DNA of 64,000 bases from JACMLD01 sp039919885 (GCA_039919885.1 JBDSEV010000063.1:57096-121095); one strand, 5' to 3'. Numbered from the stretch's first letter, positions 1 to 9,245 are shown. Notes: generated by a model from the sequence alone, not told the origin. A program made the numbers and translations.

Positions 1-1348
1 CGGCCATTTTGGCGGCAACATTGGTGGTTATATTGCCCTTGCCTTCAGTAAATATGCGGTGCGTATTTTCTATAACTACTATAGCATCATCCACGATAAT
101 GCCCAATGCAAACAACAGTGCAAACAGCACCATAAAGTTGAGCGTAACATGCGTGCCTACAATTAAATCCGCTGCCGGTAAAAACACAAACGCCACAAAC
201 ATACTCAGCGGCACCGAGAGTGCTACAAAGAATGCGTTGGTTACACCCATAAAGAACATCAGGACTATCAGTACCAGTAAAAATCCAATGACAATGGAGT
301 TGACGAGATCTTTAAAAGACGCTTTTGTTTTAACGCTCTGGTCGCCGGTAACAATCGCCTTCAAATCTTTGGGAAATAACACACCCCTGGATTCCTCTAC
401 TGCTGCCTGAACGGCGTCGCTGGTTTCAATCAGGTTTTCACCACTGCGTTTAATAATATTCAGGGTAACCACATTTTTGCCATCGAGCCGGGCATAACTT
501 TCGCGATCCTTGGTAGTATCCTTGATAGCAGCAATGTCTTTCAGGTAGATAGGCGCTCCACCCGTATTGCGGATGACAATCTGTGAAATATCAGCTGCTG
601 TTTTTAATTGTCCTTTCAGCTGCAATGTTCTTTTCATATTGCCCACATCCAATAAACCGCCAGAAATGTCCATGTTCTCCCGCGCTACTGCATTGCTGAT
701 ATCATCAAACGTAATACCTGCTCCCTGCATACGATAGTTGTCTACGTTTATCTGGAACTCACGCTCCGGCGCTCCCACCACATCAATACGGTTTATCTGC
801 GACAAGTCTTCCAGCCTGTCTTTTAAATCGTCGGAATATTTTTTTAATTTTTGTAAATCGTAGTCACCGCTCAGGTTCACATACATGATAGGCTGATCAC
901 TAAGGTTTACTTCCAGTGCGGTTGGTTCCTGCGTAAGATCGGTGGGTAAATCCTGCTTGGCTTTATCAATAGCATCTTTTACTTTTTGCAGGCCAATTTC
1001 TGTTTTTACATCGGTATCAAATTCAACAATGATGGCAGAGTAATCCTGCTGCGAAGTGCTGGTGAATTTTTTAATTTTGGCGCCGGTGATACCCTTGATT
1101 TGCTTTTCAATTGGCCTGGTTACCAGGTTCTCTATATCTTTTGGAGAATTACCTACATAAATAGTTTGTACGTAGATGGTAGGTATCACAATATCCGGAA
1201 ATTGTTCTTTCGGCAGGGTAACAAACTGGTAGATACCAAAAAGACTCACAATAAGCATGACCAGGTAAATGGACGTCTTATTGCTGATGCTCCAGCTGGT
1301 TGGTTTAAATTCTTTTATTTTTTCTTTTATGTTATCTATAGCACTCAT
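1..1348 (-). CDS. RND efflux permease (HAE-1/AcrB type), N-terminal part
   Basis: Inner-membrane proton-driven pump subunit of a tripartite multidrug efflux system. Reading from the ATG at 1348 on the minus strand, the frame stays open for 449 codons to the window edge, so only about the first 40 percent of a usual 1000-1100 residue pump is present. A first membrane segment lies near residues 25-45, followed by the long periplasmic porter region. Close to the window edge is the family signature GIIVDDAIVVIEN of the fourth membrane helix, with the adjacent Asp pair that carries protons in AcrB. It is the last visible gene of the tetR-tolC-adaptor-permease operon and starts 90 bases after the adaptor. 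Whether it exports drugs, metals or lipids cannot be told from this part; the length and DD pair fit HAE-1. Confidence 0.93.
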   Translation of the reverse strand, partial: MSAIDNIKEKIKEFKPTSWSISNKTSIYLVMLIVSLFGIYQFVTLPKEQFPDIVIPTIYVQTIYVGNSPKDIENLVTRPIEKQIKGITGAKIKKFTSTSQQDYSAIIVEFDTDVKTEIGLQKVKDAIDKAKQDLPTDLTQEPTALEVNLSDQPIMYVNLSGDYDLQKLKKYSDDLKDRLEDLSQINRIDVVGAPEREFQINVDNYRMQGAGITFDDISNAVARENMDISGGLLDVGNMKRTLQLKGQLKTAADISQIVIRNTGGAPIYLKDIAAIKDTTKDRESYARLDGKNVVTLNIIKRSGENLIETSDAVQAAVEESRGVLFPKDLKAIVTGDQSVKTKASFKDLVNSIVIGFLLVLIVLMFFMGVTNAFFVALSVPLSMFVAFVFLPAADLIVGTHVTLNFMVLFALLFALGIIVDDAIVVIENTHRIFTEGKGNITTNVAAKMA

Positions 1349-1363
1349 ACAGTTGATTTTAAT

Positions 1364-1380
1364 TCGTCAGTCGTCAGTCG
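1364..1380. repeat. short 7-base direct repeat between adaptor and permease genes
   Basis: TCGTCAG occurs twice in tandem and is followed by a third partial copy in the 90-base gap between the adaptor and permease genes. No function is evident; such low-complexity filler is common between Bacteroidota genes. Confidence 0.5.
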
Positions 1381-1438
1381 TTGGCGAGCCGTGAGTAGCT
1401 GCAATAGCATGCCCACGATGGAGCTTGCACGGCTGCCA

Positions 1439-2656
1439 TTATTGTTTTGCATCCGTAGTTAAAAGTTGTCCTTCATACAGGCTCTGGTAACCGTCGGTTA
1501 CAACTACATCGCCCGTTTGCAAACCGCTTTTGATTTCCATTTTGTCTCCGTAAAACTGCCCGATAACCACTATTTTTTTCCTTGCTATCGTTTTTCCGTT
1601 TTCTTTTACGGCTGTCATTACAAATTTTCCCTTCTCATCGCTTTGCACAGTATTTACCGGAACTGTAATTGTATTGGCAACATTATAGTCCTGTATTTTA
1701 ACCAATGCAATCTGGTTGGGGCGCAAATCTTTGTCGGACGGAACTTTTACCTCAATAAAAAAGCTTCGGTTGATGGGGTCAATTGATTTACCGGCAACGC
1801 TTACAACGGCGTCAATGGTTTTATTTATATCGGGCAATGATATTTTAACTTTACTGCCCACATTTACTTTTCCTAGGTAGTTTTCGGGGATATTGACGGT
1901 CGCTTTTAAATTGCTGTTATTTACAACAGAAATTTGCGGGGAGGTGCCCTGCACGCCGGTAAATACTTCGCCCACCCGGATGTTTACAATTTCCGCAATA
2001 CCATCCACGTCACTTACTACATTGGTAAAAGACAACTGTTCCTGGTTAATCTTTAAAGATTCCTGGGCACTCAATAGCTGGTTCTCTGTGTTTTGCACAC
2101 TGTTTTTAGCATTGATCAACTGCACTTCGGTACCAATCTTCTGATCCCATAAATTTTTCTGGCGCTGGTACAGATCCTTCGCATAAGCCAGCTGCGTTTT
2201 AATATTTTCTATACCTTGGTTGGCGGTTATCAAATTCTGACGTGCTATCACATCATCGAGTCTAAGTAACAACTGACCTTTCTTTACTTTATCTCCTCTT
2301 TTCACCAACACTTGTTTCACTACACCGCCAACACCGTTGCGGGGCGCGATATAAGATGTATTCTGTGATTCAATTTTGCCCTGCAGGTCTATGTAATGGG
2401 TAAAGCTTTCTGGTGCAATGGTGGTAAGCACCACCAATTTTTCTTTTTCTGCTTTACCTGCGGCAGTATCTATTTTGTCGATTTCTGCTTCCAGCTTTTT
2501 CTGCTGATCTTTCAATTTTTCGAGTTGCGCTTTTTTGTCTGCAAGCGCAGCGTTGTTGTCTTTGGAGCTGCTGCCGCAGGCTGCCAGTGTTAATACAAAT
2601 GCGGCCACAAGCGAAACTTGCAAAATGCGTTGCATATAGTTGAATTTTGAAGTCAT
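1439..2656 (-). CDS. RND efflux periplasmic adaptor (membrane fusion protein), lipoprotein
   Basis: Adaptor that bridges the inner-membrane RND pump and the TolC-type outer-membrane channel. The 405-residue protein begins with a hydrophobic segment ending in the lipobox LAAC (Cys27), so it is probably lipid-anchored. Residues about 35-70 are a charged K/E/L-rich coiled-coil stretch that is unusually placed before the hairpin. The barrel-sandwich (lipoyl-like) half motif with GDKVKKGQLLLRLDD lies near residues 115-135, the alpha-hairpin near 140-210, and beta-barrel and membrane-proximal domains follow. It starts 13 bases after the tolC stop. A second in-frame ATG (Met8, base 2635) is an alternative start and would still keep the whole lipobox. 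HlyD/AcrA family membership is clear; substrate is not. Confidence 0.93.
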   Translation of the reverse strand: MTSKFNYMQRILQVSLVAAFVLTLAACGSSSKDNNAALADKKAQLEKLKDQQKKLEAEIDKIDTAAGKAEKEKLVVLTTIAPESFTHYIDLQGKIESQNTSYIAPRNGVGGVVKQVLVKRGDKVKKGQLLLRLDDVIARQNLITANQGIENIKTQLAYAKDLYQRQKNLWDQKIGTEVQLINAKNSVQNTENQLLSAQESLKINQEQLSFTNVVSDVDGIAEIVNIRVGEVFTGVQGTSPQISVVNNSNLKATVNIPENYLGKVNVGSKVKISLPDINKTIDAVVSVAGKSIDPINRSFFIEVKVPSDKDLRPNQIALVKIQDYNVANTITVPVNTVQSDEKGKFVMTAVKENGKTIARKKIVVIGQFYGDKMEIKSGLQTGDVVVTDGYQSLYEGQLLTTDAKQ

Positions 2657-2669
2657 GTTAGTTGGTTGT

Positions 2670-4070
2670 TTAAAGTTTTCCGGTTGCTTTTATGTAATCA
2701 ATTTTTGCGATGATGGCGTCGTACACCGCGTTGATATAATTTGTCTGGGCCGCCTTCAAATCAGTTTGTGCTGATGTTATTTCCGTATTGGAGCCCGTGC
2801 CGATTTCATATTTTTTCTTTGTTTGTTCGTAAACGGTCTCAGCAAGCTCCATATTTTTCTTCTGGTAGTCCAGTGTAGTTATTGCTGTAGTGAAATTGGA
2901 CCTGGCCGTAAGGATTTCCTGGTCAATTTGTATCTGCAGGTTGTCTATCTGGTTTTGAGTTTGCTGCAATGTTATCCTTGCCTGGCCGATTCTTGCTTTG
3001 GTTGCAAAGCCTTTGAAAATAGGTACAGACAACCTTATGCTGATGGCGGAAATATTGTACCAGTCGCCCTTTCCGAAATAGTCAAATTTATTGCGCTGGG
3101 CGCTTTTATAATAGTTACCTGATAAACTGAGCGTGGGTATCTGGCTTAACTGGTACCGTTTTACGTTGAATTCGTTCAGTTTTTTGCCGAGCGCGGCATA
3201 TTGATAATCTTTTCTGTCTTTATAATTGTAACCGGCCAGCGGCAGAATACCTTCTTTTATTTGTTGTTCATCCAGGCTATCTGTAAGCGCCAGTGAATCT
3301 TTCATCGGCATGCCCATTAAAAATTTAAGACCTAGGTAACCATTGTAAATACTGTTGAGGGCTTTTAATTTCTCTGTATAAAGGTTAGCCTTCTGCACTT
3401 CTACCTTATTTACATCGAGCTGTTCGGAGAACCCATTTTTATACAACTCTTTTGTATCGTGCAGCAATTTTTCAATGCGTTCAATATTCGCATCCAGCAA
3501 CGCTACCTGTGTATTGCCTACCAGCAATTGGTAATAAATCTTATAAACATTGGCCCTTACCGTTTCATCGGTTACTTCGGCATATTTTGTTTGCCAGGCG
3601 ATGGAGGTGCTCCTTGCCTTTAAGCCAATAAATACCTGCCCGTCAAAAAGGAGCTGACTAAGATCTGCCCCCGCGCTGGCATTGTGTTTGGTGCCAAACT
3701 GTGCCGCAATATTTCCAAAATCATTGGGCGCGGCAATGGGGTTGCCATTGCCATCTTTCACACTCTGGTCTATCAGTACCTGGTAAACAGACGGCGATAT
3801 AAAATTGGGGATTACCTGCGTGGCTACATAAGGATTGTAGGTGGCACTCACACTACCGGTAAGTTGCGGGTAGGCTGCCGCCGTGATTTCCCGGTTTTGC
3901 TGTTCCTGCAGCTGAATGCCCAACAGTGCATTTTTTACCTGCACGTTATTCTTTTTGGCATATTCAATTGCCTGCTGAATGGTGAAGGAATGTTGTTCCT
4001 GCGCCATCCCCGGCAATGCCAGTGCTGTTAACCCAATCCATGCTATTATCTTATTTAATCTTTGCATCAC
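2670..4070 (-). CDS. TolC-family outer-membrane efflux channel
   Basis: Outer-membrane trimeric channel that completes the RND efflux complex. The 466-residue product has a signal peptide ending at about residue 24 (PGMAQ) and two copies of the outer membrane efflux protein domain, roughly residues 30-235 and 255-460, each with long alpha-helical heptad-rich stretches. The second ends in the typical pattern YEIGTGSNTEITSAQTDL followed by an AQTNYINA helix. Length is normal for the family. The start (two adjacent Met codons at 4070 and 4067) lies inside the 3' end of the tetR gene, a 20-base overlap, indicating translation coupled to the regulator. Confidence 0.94.
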   Translation of the reverse strand: MMQRLNKIIAWIGLTALALPGMAQEQHSFTIQQAIEYAKKNNVQVKNALLGIQLQEQQNREITAAAYPQLTGSVSATYNPYVATQVIPNFISPSVYQVLIDQSVKDGNGNPIAAPNDFGNIAAQFGTKHNASAGADLSQLLFDGQVFIGLKARSTSIAWQTKYAEVTDETVRANVYKIYYQLLVGNTQVALLDANIERIEKLLHDTKELYKNGFSEQLDVNKVEVQKANLYTEKLKALNSIYNGYLGLKFLMGMPMKDSLALTDSLDEQQIKEGILPLAGYNYKDRKDYQYAALGKKLNEFNVKRYQLSQIPTLSLSGNYYKSAQRNKFDYFGKGDWYNISAISIRLSVPIFKGFATKARIGQARITLQQTQNQIDNLQIQIDQEILTARSNFTTAITTLDYQKKNMELAETVYEQTKKKYEIGTGSNTEITSAQTDLKAAQTNYINAVYDAIIAKIDYIKATGKL

Positions 4071-4698
4071 TTACTGTTTTTTTGGTTCTTTCTTGTTTAT
4101 ATTTTAATATCAGTTTGTAGCCTTTCATGTTTACCAGGCCAAATAAATAATGAACAATAATTTCTTCCTCAATTTCTGCAAGTGTGTGTTTTGTCCTTGA
4201 CTGGAAAGAAGGGTTGAAAGGAAGGAATACCACTTCGATCCGGTAGCGGGAAATTATATCGATGTTGATATCTTCCCTGTATAAATCTTCTTTGATGCCC
4301 CTTATCAGGTTTTCGCGGAAAATATTGTACAGGTAATCATTTTTATGTTTTAGGAATTTCTGGTATGCCCGCGGATGGTATTTTTCCATATCATATAGTA
4401 CCGAAGGGTTCATAGACTGGAACATTTCCAGCACCATGTCCATTGCGAGGAATAATTCATGCACCGCATTATCTGAATCGTTAATATCCGCCTGGCAGCA
4501 TGTTTCATTGTGGGTTATCTCGTTGTTTATTACCGCCTCTACCAGCTCATCTTTATCAGCGTAAAACTGGTAAATGGTCTTTTTACTCATTCCCAGGTGA
4601 TTGGCGATATCATCCATACTTACACTGCGTATGCCGTACCGCATAAAGAGGTCCGTTGCATGCACTTTAATACGTTCTTTGGTGTCTATATCTGTCAT
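4051..4698 (-). CDS. TetR/AcrR family repressor of the efflux operon
   Basis: DNA-binding ligand-responsive repressor. The 215-residue protein has the TetR N-terminal helix-turn-helix at about residues 8-55, with the recognisable MDDIANHLGMSKKTIYQF core; the C-terminal ligand domain is divergent, as usual. It is the first gene of the operon and overlaps tolC by 20 bases. A TAnnTTTG promoter box begins 10 bases upstream of its ATG and lies within an inverted repeat (4711-4743), so autorepression together with control of the pump genes is likely. The inducer is unknown. Confidence 0.92.
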   Translation of the reverse strand: MTDIDTKERIKVHATDLFMRYGIRSVSMDDIANHLGMSKKTIYQFYADKDELVEAVINNEITHNETCCQADINDSDNAVHELFLAMDMVLEMFQSMNPSVLYDMEKYHPRAYQKFLKHKNDYLYNIFRENLIRGIKEDLYREDINIDIISRYRIEVVFLPFNPSFQSRTKHTLAEIEEEIIVHYLFGLVNMKGYKLILKYKQERTKKTVSDAKIK

Positions 4699-4708
4699 AA
4701 TTCGGACG

Positions 4709-4716
4709 CAAAACTA
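4709..4716 (-). promoter_or_regulatory. -7 promoter box of the tetR-efflux operon
   Basis: On the minus strand this reads TAGTTTTG, an exact match to the Bacteroidota -7 consensus TAnnTTTG, with 10 bases to the tetR ATG. It overlaps the right arm of the neighbouring inverted repeat. Confidence 0.6.
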
Positions 4717-4743
4717 TGAAAACTATTTTTGTTACCATAGTTT
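4711..4743. promoter_or_regulatory. candidate TetR operator (8-base inverted repeat)
   Basis: AAACTATG at 4711-4718 is repeated as its exact reverse complement CATAGTTT at 4736-4743, with a 17-base spacer. A third half-site, AAACTAT (4720-4726), lies in the spacer, giving an alternative tighter palindrome with a 10-base gap to 4737-4743. Placement over the -7 box of the tetR gene fits a steric repressor site. Confidence 0.6.
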
Positions 4744-4908
4744 CCAACGATATTTTTTTTGCCATTCATCCAAAGCCTACTAACAACTATTCGTTTGTTC
4801 AGAAAGCCCTAAGGGTACCCGTTTCCGGCCGGCCTCACCATTAAACAGGTGCTAAATGGTTTTTTTGTCTGAACTTTAGGGCTCATATTCCACTATCAAT
4901 CAATCTAT

Positions 4909-5541
4909 ATGAGTTTATCTGCCCGTAACCAATGGCGTTGGCGCAAAGTGCTGCAGTACCTGATACAGGGCGTGCTGGTAACTGCCCCGGTGGCAATTAC
5001 CATTTATCTTATCTATTGGTTTGTGTCCTCTGTAGACAGCTGGTTGCCTATTTTTAGGGTGAAAGACGTAGATGGTCGCATTATTAACCGTAACTACGGT
5101 CTGGGCTTTGTAGTAATTATTGTGGCCTTGATTGTAATTGGGTTTTTAAGTTCGAATTTTTTAACGAGCCGTATATTCAGTTTGTTCGACCGCTGGCTGG
5201 AGCGTACGCCAGGTGTAAAATTTATTTATTCGTCGGTTAAAGATTTTTTTGAAGCTTTTGCGGGCAATAAGCGCAAATTTAAAAAGGCCGTGCTGGTGAG
5301 TATTTTTCAACCCGATGTTTTTCAGCTGGGATTTATTACTGATGAGAATGCCAGCGAATTTGGCTTAACCGATTATGTGTCTGTGTACGTTCCCAATTCT
5401 TACGCGGTAACAGGACAGTTATACATGGTTCCCAGGTATAAAGTGCGGGTACTGGAAGACATCAGTTCGTCCGATGTGCTCAAATATGCCATCAGCGGAG
5501 GCGTGGCCGAACTGGAAGAAGACAAGCATCATCAATCATAA
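4909..5541 (+). CDS. DUF502 family membrane protein
   Basis: Conserved inner-membrane protein of unknown function. The 210-residue sequence has two membrane segments (about residues 17-40 and 62-85) followed by a soluble domain with the DUF502 hallmark run RTPGVKFIYSSVKDFFEAF and a later YVPNSYAVTGQLYMVP stretch. Length is normal for the family. The gene is divergent from the efflux operon and separated from it by about 210 bases; the short C-terminal tail is acidic and histidine-rich (EEDKHHQS). The first ATG follows no strong ribosome-binding site, as elsewhere in this window. Family assignment is firm, function is not known. Confidence 0.88.
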   Translation: MSLSARNQWRWRKVLQYLIQGVLVTAPVAITIYLIYWFVSSVDSWLPIFRVKDVDGRIINRNYGLGFVVIIVALIVIGFLSSNFLTSRIFSLFDRWLERTPGVKFIYSSVKDFFEAFAGNKRKFKKAVLVSIFQPDVFQLGFITDENASEFGLTDYVSVYVPNSYAVTGQLYMVPRYKVRVLEDISSSDVLKYAISGGVAELEEDKHHQS

Positions 5542-5642
5542 TTGAAAATTTAAAAGTCAAAATTCAAAAACCATCGCGGTGTAGGGCCGCGGCCATTTTT
5601 ACTGTTGATTTTTTACTGTTGACCTGAAATAAACCTTATCTC
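5542..5642. repeat. intergenic spacer with A/T-rich filler and a 13-base tandem repeat
   Basis: Contains an A/T-rich run rich in AAAATT-type words, a perfect 10-base palindrome GGCCGCGGCC (5585-5594) and two copies of TTTTTACTGTTGA (5596-5608 and 5610-5622) separated by one base. Similar simple filler is frequent in Bacteroidota intergenic DNA; no function is claimed. Confidence 0.5.
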
Positions 5643-6623
5643 ATGATTGTAATAAAGAAGCTTTTGCTTGCTTTACTGCTATTGCTATTTGGCCCTACAG
5701 CGTATTGCTGGGGTTTTTATGCACACCGGCAGATAAATTATTATGCTGTTTTTTTGCTGCCGCCGGAAATGCTGGTGCTTTACAAACCCAATATTAATTT
5801 TATTGCTGAACATGCGGTTGACCCGGATAAACGCCGGTATGCGGTGGCGGGAGAAGCCCCGCGACACTATATAGATATTGATAAGTATGGCCCGGATGCT
5901 TTTGCAGTGCTGCCCCAACGATGGGACAGTGCCATTTCAAAATTTACTGCAGACACCCTGAATGCACATGGCATTGTGCCCTGGTGGATACAGACCATGC
6001 TGCAGCGGCTCACAGCAGCATTCCGCGAAAAAAATCAGGCAAAAATTCTTAAACTATCGGCGGAAATAGGTCACTACATTGCCGATGCCCATGTACCATT
6101 GCATGCCAGCAGCAACCACAACGGTCAGTTGACTGACCAGGTGGGCATTCACGGTTTCTGGGAAAGCAGGCTGCCGGAACTACTGGCAGAAAAGGACTGG
6201 GATTTTTTTATTGGCAAGGCAGCCTATCTGCAAAACCCAACAGCATTTATCTGGAAAAGGGTCGCAGAAAGTGCCGCCGCGGCCGATACGGTTTTGTTGT
6301 CGGAAAAAAAATTGTCAAATCAATATGGAAGTGATCAGCGTTTTGCTTTTGAAGAGCGGAATGGGATACTGGTGCGGCAGTATTCGGGCGCTTATGCCCG
6401 TGCATATAATACCGTTTTGCTGGGTATGGTAGAACGCCGCATGCGCCAATCGGTTTATGCGGTGGCATCTTTCTGGTACACCGCTTGGGTAAATGCCGGT
6501 CAGCCGGATTTAAAAATATTGTCAAACAAAAACTTTACAGCGGAGGAGATTAGGGAGTTTGAAGAAATGAACCTGCAGTGGAGAAATAACCCGGTTGGCA
6601 ATTATGGGCATCAGCATGAATAA
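5643..6623 (+). CDS. exported zinc-dependent phospholipase C / S1-P1 nuclease-like protein
   Basis: Probable secreted zinc hydrolase of the zinc-dependent phospholipase C superfamily. Residues 1-22 are a signal peptide; cleavage after AYC would expose Trp23 as the first residue, which matters because in this fold the N-terminal Trp is a zinc ligand. Further candidate ligands are His28 (WGFYAH), the RHYIDID motif near residue 80, the core GHYIADAHVPLHA near residue 145, and HGFWE near residue 175. These match the H, D and E zinc-site pattern of the P1/PLC fold. Total length 326 residues. Whether it cleaves phospholipids or nucleic acid cannot be said. It stands alone between DUF502 and serC. 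Confidence 0.85.
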   Translation: MIVIKKLLLALLLLLFGPTAYCWGFYAHRQINYYAVFLLPPEMLVLYKPNINFIAEHAVDPDKRRYAVAGEAPRHYIDIDKYGPDAFAVLPQRWDSAISKFTADTLNAHGIVPWWIQTMLQRLTAAFREKNQAKILKLSAEIGHYIADAHVPLHASSNHNGQLTDQVGIHGFWESRLPELLAEKDWDFFIGKAAYLQNPTAFIWKRVAESAAAADTVLLSEKKLSNQYGSDQRFAFEERNGILVRQYSGAYARAYNTVLLGMVERRMRQSVYAVASFWYTAWVNAGQPDLKILSNKNFTAEEIREFEEMNLQWRNNPVGNYGHQHE

Positions 6624-6741
6624 AGCACTTGCCATTTCAGGCGCTGCGTACATAGCGTGCATAAAAAGTATTATGGGTACTCGTTTGCCTATTCCTGTAA
6701 ACAAAAATCTGTCAGACGCTGCAGGCCTGTGCGGGTTTTAT

Positions 6742-6749
6742 TACCTTTG
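6742..6749 (+). promoter_or_regulatory. -7 promoter box upstream of serC
   Basis: TACCTTTG matches TAnnTTTG exactly and lies 31 bases before the serC ATG, giving a short leader that contains a GGAG ribosome-binding candidate at 6771-6774. Confidence 0.6.
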
Positions 6750-6780
6750 CGGCATTCATTAAAAAACATGGAGTATTGTG

Positions 6781-7845
6781 ATGCATAATTTTAATTCCGG
6801 TCCAAGTGTTTTGCCAAAAGAAGTATTTGAAGAGGCCAGCCAGGCCATTCTCAATTTCAACAACACCGGGTTGTCTATTTTGGAAATCGGGCACCGTACC
6901 AGCTGGTTCCAGGCGGTGATGGACGAAGCAATTGCACTTACCAAAGAACTAATGCAGCTGGATGACGAGCATGAAGTGTTATTCCTTCACGGTGGCGCTT
7001 CCACGCAATTTTTCCAGGTGCCCATGAACCTGCTGGATGAGCTTGCAACGGCGGCCTACCTGGATTGCGGTACCTGGGGCATTAAAGCAATTAAAGAAGC
7101 AAAGTTATTCGGGCAGGTGGAGATGGTGGCTACATCAAGAGACAAAGACTACACCTATATACCAAAAGGTTATACGATTCCTGCTGGCGCCAGTTATTTC
7201 CATTATACTACAAACAACACCATAGAAGGCACGCAGATGCATGAAATTCCGGCTACCTCCGTGCCGCTGGTAGCAGATATGAGCAGCGATATACTCAGCC
7301 GTCACCTGGATTACAACCGCTTTGCGCTCATTTATGCGGGTGCGCAGAAAAATGCCGGTGCAGCGGGGGTAAATATGGTCATCCTGAAAAAGGATATCCT
7401 AGGTAAGGTGAGCCGCAAGCTTCCTTCCATGATGGATTACCGAAATCATATAGAAAACGGGTCAATGCTCAATACACCCCCTGTATTTGCCGTATATGTT
7501 TGCATGCTCACCTTGCGCTGGTTAAAAAAGCAAGGAGGGATTGCGGTAATCGAGAAAAGAAATGAAGCAAAATCGAATTTGCTTTACGGTACGCTGGATG
7601 CCCTGCCCCTGTTTATACCAAAAGTGGCGAGCGAAGACCGGAGCATGATGAATGTGGTATGGATTATGAAAGAGGAAACACTGGAAAAGCAATTCCTGGA
7701 AGAATGTAAAGCACATGGCATGGTGGGCATCAAAGGACACCGCACAGTGGGCGGCTTCCGCGCTTCCCTGTACAATGCGCTCACCATCGACAGTGTAACA
7801 GCGTTGACAGATTTAATGACCGATTTTGCAAAAAGAAAAGGCTAA
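6781..7845 (+). CDS. serC: phosphoserine aminotransferase
   Basis: PLP-dependent enzyme that converts 3-phosphohydroxypyruvate and glutamate to phosphoserine (serine biosynthesis; the same enzyme can serve pyridoxal phosphate synthesis). The 354-residue product opens with the class-V SerC signature HNFNSGPSVLPKEV, has the LHGGASTQFFQVPMNL substrate loop near residue 70, the PLP lysine Lys190 in YAGAQKNAGAAG, and the C-terminal GHRTVGGFRASLYNA arginine-bearing motif. Full length for the family. A GTG codon directly precedes the ATG at 6781; I chose ATG because of its GGAG at a good distance. In many Bacteroidota serC, serA and DUF1015 are adjacent; here serA is absent between serC and DUF1015. 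Confidence 0.97.
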   Translation: MHNFNSGPSVLPKEVFEEASQAILNFNNTGLSILEIGHRTSWFQAVMDEAIALTKELMQLDDEHEVLFLHGGASTQFFQVPMNLLDELATAAYLDCGTWGIKAIKEAKLFGQVEMVATSRDKDYTYIPKGYTIPAGASYFHYTTNNTIEGTQMHEIPATSVPLVADMSSDILSRHLDYNRFALIYAGAQKNAGAAGVNMVILKKDILGKVSRKLPSMMDYRNHIENGSMLNTPPVFAVYVCMLTLRWLKKQGGIAVIEKRNEAKSNLLYGTLDALPLFIPKVASEDRSMMNVVWIMKEETLEKQFLEECKAHGMVGIKGHRTVGGFRASLYNALTIDSVTALTDLMTDFAKRKG

Positions 7846-7914
7846 AAAAAATTACTTTTCGCTTGCCATTTATTGCGATGGGAGGAAAAAGGCAGATAAA
7901 ATACAAATAACTAC

Positions 7915-9150
7915 ATGGCTACGATTGTTCCGTTTAAAGCACTAAGACCCAGGCCAGAGCTGGCATCAAAGATTGCATCCCTTCCTTACGATGTGCTGAA
8001 TTCTGCAGAGGCCCGGCAGGCGGTAAAAGGAAATGCTTTTTCTTTCCTGCATATCACGAAGGCTGAAGTGGATTTGCCCGATACGATTGATGTGCACGCA
8101 ACAGATGTGTATGAAAAGGCAAAACAAAACCTGGATGCATTTGTGCGGCAGCAAATCCTGTTCAGGGAAATCAAGCCCTGTTATTATATCTACCAGCTTA
8201 TTATGAACGGCCGTAGCCAGACTGGTTTAGTTTGTGGCAGCACCGTAGACGATTATGAAAATGATATTATAAAAAAACATGAATTTACCCGGCCGGAAAA
8301 AGAGCAGGACCGCATCAATCATATAAAAACAAGTGGTGCGCAGACAGGCAATGTATTTATTGCTTACCGGAACGTTTTGGAAATTGATACACTGGTAGAC
8401 AACTGGAAACAACATCATGCACCTGTATATAATTTTATAGCAGACGATGCAATTACGCACACCATATGGGTAGTAAACGATAGTAAAGTAATTGACAATA
8501 TCACTGCGTTATTTGCAGACCAGGTTCCGGCAACTTATATAGCAGACGGCCATCACCGCGCTGCGTCTGCCGCCAAAGTGCGTGCTGCCCTCGGTAAGGC
8601 AGCAACACCAGGTGCAAGTTACTTTCTTACGACGCTCTTCCCGGCAAACCAGCTGTATATTATGGATTATAACAGGGTGGTTAAAGACCTGAATGGATGG
8701 ACCCCGGAAGAATTTCTGGAGCAGTTGCAACATGATTTTGATTGTACCCTGGCTGGTAAAAAGGTGTACCAGCCCAACAGCCTGCACAATTTTGGAATGT
8801 ACCTGGATGGCAACTGGTACCAGCTTAACGCAAAAAAAGAGAGCTATACCACCGACCCTATTGGTGTGCTGGATGTGACCGTATTGTCCGAAAAGGTGCT
8901 GGATAAATTGCTGGGTATTAAAGACCAGCGTACGGATAAGCGCATCGATTTTGTAGGCGGTATCCGTGGCCTGGCTGAATTGGAAAAAAGGGTCAACAGC
9001 GGCGAGATGAAAGTGGCATTCTGCCTCTATCCCGTGAGTATACAGCAGCTTTTTGATATTGCAGACAGTGGCAATGTAATGCCTCCCAAAAGCACGTGGT
9101 TTGAACCCAAACTACGGGATGGTTTGTTAACGCATTTGATCGACGAATAG
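7915..9150 (+). CDS. DUF1015 family protein
   Basis: Conserved cytosolic protein whose gene commonly accompanies serine biosynthesis genes. The 411-residue product has the DUF1015 hallmarks: N-terminal PFKALRPRPELASKIASLPYDVL, and the invariant YIADGHHRAASAAKVR motif near residue 210. It follows serC by 69 bases in the same direction, so the two are probably co-transcribed. A role in serine metabolism, possibly kinase- or phosphatase-like, is suggested only by context in other genomes. Length is typical. No membrane segment or signal peptide. Confidence 0.88.
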   Translation: MATIVPFKALRPRPELASKIASLPYDVLNSAEARQAVKGNAFSFLHITKAEVDLPDTIDVHATDVYEKAKQNLDAFVRQQILFREIKPCYYIYQLIMNGRSQTGLVCGSTVDDYENDIIKKHEFTRPEKEQDRINHIKTSGAQTGNVFIAYRNVLEIDTLVDNWKQHHAPVYNFIADDAITHTIWVVNDSKVIDNITALFADQVPATYIADGHHRAASAAKVRAALGKAATPGASYFLTTLFPANQLYIMDYNRVVKDLNGWTPEEFLEQLQHDFDCTLAGKKVYQPNSLHNFGMYLDGNWYQLNAKKESYTTDPIGVLDVTVLSEKVLDKLLGIKDQRTDKRIDFVGGIRGLAELEKRVNSGEMKVAFCLYPVSIQQLFDIADSGNVMPPKSTWFEPKLRDGLLTHLIDE

Positions 9151-9245
9151 TTGTTTTCGTTGTTGGCGCTCTAGGCGTTAAGCCTTATTAACGGCTATTC
9201 GTTACGTTTTAACACACAGGGTTGCCGGCTCTTTCCGCAAAACTT

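Noticed and set aside
9..410. 133-residue plus-strand frame near the left edge
   Set aside because: It is antisense to the RND permease, whose translation is clearly the real one.
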